A DNA stretch of 64,000 bases from an uncultured Clostridia bacterium (GTDB lineage Bacteria > Bacillota > Clostridia > Oscillospirales > Acutalibacteraceae). Each line of letters begins with the position of its first letter. Within the stretch, counting starts at the first letter, position 1. Below the pieces are notes generated by a model. The model saw only the letters and a program-made list of their open reading frames with translations, was not told the DNA's origin and searched no databases. The stretch covers positions 79,916 through 143,915 of the forward strand of contig CAMHEZ010000002.1 of assembly GCA_946184295.1 (NCBI GenBank). Reading direction: 5' to 3'. Below, in pieces: positions 60,422-64,000 of the stretch. A program made the translations under genes and the position numbers.

Positions 60422-62020
60422 TCATTTCATTCTCACCACATCAATCGGCTCGTAATACTCCGGCCGCGTGTTCCTGCGAAAGATCGGCAATTCGATCAAA
60501 CTTTCCAGAAAGCCCTTCTTGTAAGTCGGCGAAAACGGCGCGGTGAACTCGGTTCCATAGCTGTAGAGCGCGCAAAGCTGAGAGATAAACAGCACAACCC
60601 CCACCGTCAGTCCAAAGATGCCAAATATGGCGGACAGCGCCAGCAAAAAATACTTCACCAGCCGCAGCGACGACGACAGCTCATACGCGGGAATCACAAA
60701 GGTGGTCAAAGATGTCAGTCCCACAATAATAATCAGCAGCGGGCTCACCAGTCCCGCGCGAATCGCCGCGTCCCCCACGATTAAACCGCCCACAATCGAC
60801 ATCGCCGAGCTGATACTGCCCGGCAGGCGGATACTGGCCTCCCGCAGCAGCTCGATAAAAAACTCCAAGATAATAACCTCGGTCACCGCGCTGAACGGCA
60901 CATTAATCCGGTTGGCGGCCGACAGCAGCAGCAGGTCCACCGGTAGCAAACCGGGGTTGTAAGCGACCACCGCCACATATAGGGAAGGGGCACTGACCGA
61001 GAGGAACACCGCCACCCACCGCAGCAGCTTGAGAAAGGAGGAATACGTCCACCGCTGATATCCGTCCTCGGAGACCTGCATCATCGAAGCAAAGGTACAG
61101 GGAGCCAGCAGCACATACGGACTGCCGTTGACGATCAGCGCCACACGCCCCTCACAGACCTCGGCCGCCGCCATGTCAGGCTTTTCGGTGCCGCCGATCT
61201 GAGGAAACGGACTGAGCGGATACTGTTCGATGAGCTGCCCCAGCTCCCCCGAATCGTTGAGAATGTCAATCGTAATCTTTTCAATTCCCTGCCGTATTTC
61301 GTCCACCAACTGCGGATTGACCACGCCGTCGATATAGCACATCGCCACACTGGTGTGCGACCGCAGCCCCACTTGCAGCATTTCGATTGTCAGATTGGGG
61401 TCTGAAATCCGCCGCCGCATCAAAGCGGTATTGGTGCGAAGATTCTCGGTAAACCCCTCGTGCGGTCCCACCACGGACCCAGCCGTTTCACTCGGCGATA
61501 CCGAGCGCGACTCTATGCTCCGCGCCCCGATGACAAAGGCGGTATTCAGCCCCTCAATACATAGCAGCACGTCACCCGTCAAAGCGGATACATATCCCTT
61601 GGCCAGACTTGTCTGTTCGCTGACCTCCGTATTGAGTATGATCTGGTTAAGCTGCTGCAAAGGGGGCATATTTTCCACATTCCCGCTGATATTGAGCCGC
61701 ATGGCCGGCCAGATCAGATCCTGTTCGATGCTCTGTTTGCCGCACATTCCGTCCACCAGCACTACAAAGCTCCGCCGCCCGTCCGCCAGCGTAAATTCCC
61801 GTATCAGCACATCCACATTTTTTCCTTTCCATGTCTTGCAGCATACCAGGTTAGCGTTGTAATCAGGCGAAACCGCCTGCTCGAAACCGGGACGGATATC
61901 AAACACTCCGCCGCCGTCGTAAATTTCCTGCCTTCCGGCATTCTCCTCTTCAACCCCGTCGGACGCTTCCGTCTCCGAACCGCCCATTCCCAGCAACCGC
62001 CGGAATACATTCTCCGCCAA
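60422..62020 (-). CDS. gerAA: Spore germination receptor protein GerAA
   Basis: 532 aa. N-terminal hydrophilic region, then the conserved GerA core: EGLNTAFVIGARSIESRSVS, EPSEE-type segment GPHEGFTENLRTNTALMRRR, then five or so C-terminal transmembrane helices (about 310-490) with ITYHPELLP-like YNPGLLPVDLLLLSAANR and PFSAVTEVIILEFFIELLRE. First gene of the receptor operon, expected to be forespore (sigma-G) expressed; I could not fix the promoter. Confidence 0.94.
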   Translation of the reverse strand: MAENVFRRLLGMGGSETEASDGVEEENAGRQEIYDGGGVFDIRPGFEQAVSPDYNANLVCCKTWKGKNVDVLIREFTLADGRRSFVVLVDGMCGKQSIEQDLIWPAMRLNISGNVENMPPLQQLNQIILNTEVSEQTSLAKGYVSALTGDVLLCIEGLNTAFVIGARSIESRSVSPSETAGSVVGPHEGFTENLRTNTALMRRRISDPNLTIEMLQVGLRSHTSVAMCYIDGVVNPQLVDEIRQGIEKITIDILNDSGELGQLIEQYPLSPFPQIGGTEKPDMAAAEVCEGRVALIVNGSPYVLLAPCTFASMMQVSEDGYQRWTYSSFLKLLRWVAVFLSVSAPSLYVAVVAYNPGLLPVDLLLLSAANRINVPFSAVTEVIILEFFIELLREASIRLPGSISSAMSIVGGLIVGDAAIRAGLVSPLLIIIVGLTSLTTFVIPAYELSSSLRLVKYFLLALSAIFGIFGLTVGVVLFISQLCALYSYGTEFTAPFSPTYKKGFLESLIELPIFRRNTRPEYYEPIDVVRMK

Positions 62021-62109
62021 CCGTCCTCATCTCCCGTTTATTGCAGATTACTGTATTCATTTTTTACCGGGGCAGGAAGGATTATACTTCCCTGTGTAAA
62101 TTTCACGCC

Positions 62110-62163
62110 AAAAAGGCAATCCTCCCATAAAGCGGCTGTGCTTCCTGAGAGGATTGCCTTTTA
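62110..62163 (-). terminator. Terminator after AI-2E family gene
   Basis: AAAAGGCAATCCTC pairs with GAGGATTGCCTTTT, then T tract. Confidence 0.9.
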
Positions 62164-62195
62164 CCAAATAGATTTACTTTAACAGCTGATTTACA

Positions 62196-63404
62196 TCAAA
62201 TTTCCAATTCATGTTCCCCGTCAGGAGCGTTTTCCGCTTCTGACACATGCCGAATCTCCAGACCGGGCGTATAAGCGGCTGTCGCTGTCGGCAGCCCCTG
62301 TCTTCTGAGGGAATGCTCGGTAATACGCTTGATGACATAATAGATGGTTGCGAAGAGCGGCACACCCAGAATCATACCGATAAAGCCAAACAGCTTGCCG
62401 AAAAGGAGAATGGCGATCGTGACATACAGCGCGGAAATGCCGGTGGAATTGCCAATAATGCGCGGACCGATGACATTGCCGTCCACCTGCTGCAAAATCA
62501 CAATGAAGATAATAAACACCAGGCACTGCTTGGGCGAAACCAGCAGCAGCAGAAACGCGCTGGGAATGGCGCCGATAAACGGGCCGAACATCGGGATAAT
62601 GTTGGTCACACCCACCACCACACTGATGAGCAGTGCGTAGGGCATCTGAAGAATCGACAACACAATGAAGCAGATAATCCCCACAATCAGCGAATCCAGC
62701 AGTTTGCCGGAGATAAAGCCGCTGAAAATGCGGTGTGCCTGCTTGATGGTCTCGTCGATTTCATCGTTAACGCGCTCGTTCTTGCTCACGGCATGGAATA
62801 ACTTGCGGCACTGGCCAAGATAACGCTCACGGTCAAGCAATAAGTAAATCGTGATGATAATGGTCAGCATAATTGTGACAATAGCGGAACCAATCGAAAC
62901 CACGCTGTTGGCAATATTGTAAATCGTGTTGACGAGGTTGGTTTTGAGCCATGTCATCAGACTGTTCTCGGTGGAATCAATGATCTGTGACACATAGCCT
63001 GCCGCGCTGCTTTCGGTAGCCATAAAGGCCTGCAATTTGTTAAACTGCGCTTCCACCATATCCGGCAATTTCGGCAACAATTCTACCACGCTGCTCCACA
63101 GCTGCGGAATCAGCACCCACGCCAGCAAGCCAATCACGGCAAACACGATCACGGCTGTCAGCAGCACAGAGACCTGCCGCGCGGCCTTGGCGATGGGTTT
63201 GACTTTCGCGCACTGCCTCTCGAAAAACTCGGCCATCGGCCAGAGCAGATACGCGATCAGAATACCTGCCCACAGCGGCTGGAGTACGGAAAAAAAGGTA
63301 CCCACCACATTCTTGATGAACTGAAAGTGAAAAATCACCAAAAACAGTGCAAGTCCCCCACCGACCGCAGCCAGAATCGTTGACCATTTCGGTCTGTTAA
63401 ACAT
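62196..63404 (-). CDS. AI-2E family transporter (PerM-like)
   Basis: 402 aa from the ATG 9 bases after AGGGGG. About eight transmembrane helices with the family motifs FSGFISGKLLDSLIVGIICF, VGVTNIIPMFGPFIGAIPSA and DGNVIGPRIIGNSTGISALY. The family includes the TqsA exporter and Na+/H+ antiporters; actual cargo is unknown. Monocistronic. Confidence 0.9.
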   Translation of the reverse strand: MFNRPKWSTILAAVGGGLALFLVIFHFQFIKNVVGTFFSVLQPLWAGILIAYLLWPMAEFFERQCAKVKPIAKAARQVSVLLTAVIVFAVIGLLAWVLIPQLWSSVVELLPKLPDMVEAQFNKLQAFMATESSAAGYVSQIIDSTENSLMTWLKTNLVNTIYNIANSVVSIGSAIVTIMLTIIITIYLLLDRERYLGQCRKLFHAVSKNERVNDEIDETIKQAHRIFSGFISGKLLDSLIVGIICFIVLSILQMPYALLISVVVGVTNIIPMFGPFIGAIPSAFLLLLVSPKQCLVFIIFIVILQQVDGNVIGPRIIGNSTGISALYVTIAILLFGKLFGFIGMILGVPLFATIYYVIKRITEHSLRRQGLPTATAAYTPGLEIRHVSEAENAPDGEHELEI

Positions 63405-63467
63405 CAGGTATCGCCCCCTAGCAATATCAAACGATGTGAGAAAAGAAACATATGTACTTACACTTTT

Positions 63468-63496
63468 ATCATAGCACAATCCCCCGAAGAGTGCAA
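63468..63496 (-). promoter_or_regulatory. Promoter of the AI-2E family gene
   Basis: TTGCAC (63496-63491), 17-bp spacer, TATGAT (63473-63468). The stretch 63497-63812 is AT-rich, with no gene; AGCCCAC near 63570 and GTGGGCT near 63642 are complementary but far apart. Confidence 0.65.
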
Positions 63497-63812
63497 TATG
63501 CAACACCTGAAATTTTAAATGATTCTCTCGCAGTTTCTCAAAACCACTGCCCTTGCATTGTGAAAATTTCTTCTAGGTCAAAAGCCCACCCGTTTTGCCA
63601 TATTCTATTTATATTATTTTAGATAAATAAATAAGAAAAAAAGTGGGCTAAACGATTTGTAATTAAAGCGCGAATATATTACAATCCGTCATTCGTGATT
63701 TCCTGTCAATCGGGACAACTGGCATTTTCCATAAAAATTCGAGCAGGGCGGGCGGCGCGTTTTCGCGGGGAATAAAAAATCGTGAAAACTTGATCTTAAT
63801 TTGCAAAAATCA

Positions 63813-63841
63813 TTGACACCGCCTGCAAATCAGCCTATAAT
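63813..63841 (+). promoter_or_regulatory. serC promoter
   Basis: Full consensus: TTGACA, 17-bp spacer, TATAAT. The ~100-nt leader has a hairpin (GCCGAC...GTCGGC, about 63885-63911) but no T tract. Confidence 0.85.
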
Positions 63842-63948
63842 GGTATTTAACGTGTGAAAAGTCTGTCAATTTCCGGACACAGACGCCGACATTCGTCAAA
63901 CGTCGTCGGCCCGTCACATCGACTTTATTTTTTGGAGGTTACTACACT

Positions 63949-64000
63949 ATGGCACGAGTTTATAATTTTTCGGCAGGTCCGTCCATGCTCCCCGAGGAAG
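63949..64000 (+). CDS. serC: Phosphoserine aminotransferase, N-terminal fragment
   Basis: Seventeen codons before the window edge: MARVYNFSAGPSMLPEE, the diagnostic N-terminus of SerC (YNFSAGPSxLP). PLP enzyme of serine biosynthesis. GGAGG lies 10 bases before the ATG. Confidence 0.9.
   Translation, partial: MARVYNFSAGPSMLPEE

Overview
The window reads as chromosome of an anaerobic, spore-forming Clostridia member, most likely Oscillospiraceae/Ruminococcaceae. The support is a tricistronic GerA-type germination operon, a BclA-like collagen protein, Clostridia-type NrdR and XkdX genes, moderately high GC, strong Shine-Dalgarno sites and frequent TTG starts. No ribosomal RNA or canonical tRNA gene and no CRISPR array is visible.

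Left end (1-800): the first codons of a probable TROVE/Ro60 gene lie downstream of four tandem small-RNA loci on the same strand. Each has a closing stem, a second inner stem and a shared UUACUUCG motif. Two carry T arm, acceptor-like hairpin and D arm in circularly permuted order. This is the bacterial Y RNA/Ro60 arrangement and is the most striking non-coding system here.

0.8-24 kb is mostly housekeeping and envelope genes: DUF3021/LytTR pair, PfkB kinase, Nudix, L,D-transpeptidase, uvrC, a membrane-stress-like cluster (TPM protein, zinc ribbon, SPFH) resembling B. subtilis ydjGHI, a DUF2974 hydrolase, sbcDC, mgtE with a long structured leader, a TagD-like cytidylyltransferase, and an ABC exporter with its own two-component system. 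Three copies of a ~180-bp repeat (10.7, 18.2 and 36.2 kb) contain GC-rich hairpins whose arms covary.

24.3-26.4 kb is a small phage remnant: a broken tail gene, XkdX, an M15 endolysin and a holin. It is followed by an ECF-type sigma/anti-sigma pair, an O-acyltransferase operon (SGNH, DUF4358, MBOAT, DHHW), TfoX-like protein, patatin, a lipoprotein, O-acetylhomoserine sulfhydrylase, Mrp ATPase, a CPBP protease under palindromic operators, tadA and a RecQ with four HRDC-like modules. The collagen-like protein is at 41.9-43.4 kb.

43.6-57.1 kb is a compact siphovirus-type packaging/head/tail module on the minus strand: terminases, portal, scaffold, SU10-like capsid, connectors, tail tube, chaperone pair, very short tape measure, Dit, Gp37-like protein and BppU baseplate protein with a putative peptidase. 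It has no recognisable integrase, repressor, replication or lysis gene, and sits between the nrdR terminator and the collagen gene. It could be a defective prophage or a domesticated particle or gene transfer agent, with the 25-kb lysis genes as possible partners.

The right end holds nrdR with a structured leader, the gerA operon, an AI-2E family transporter and the first codons of serC.
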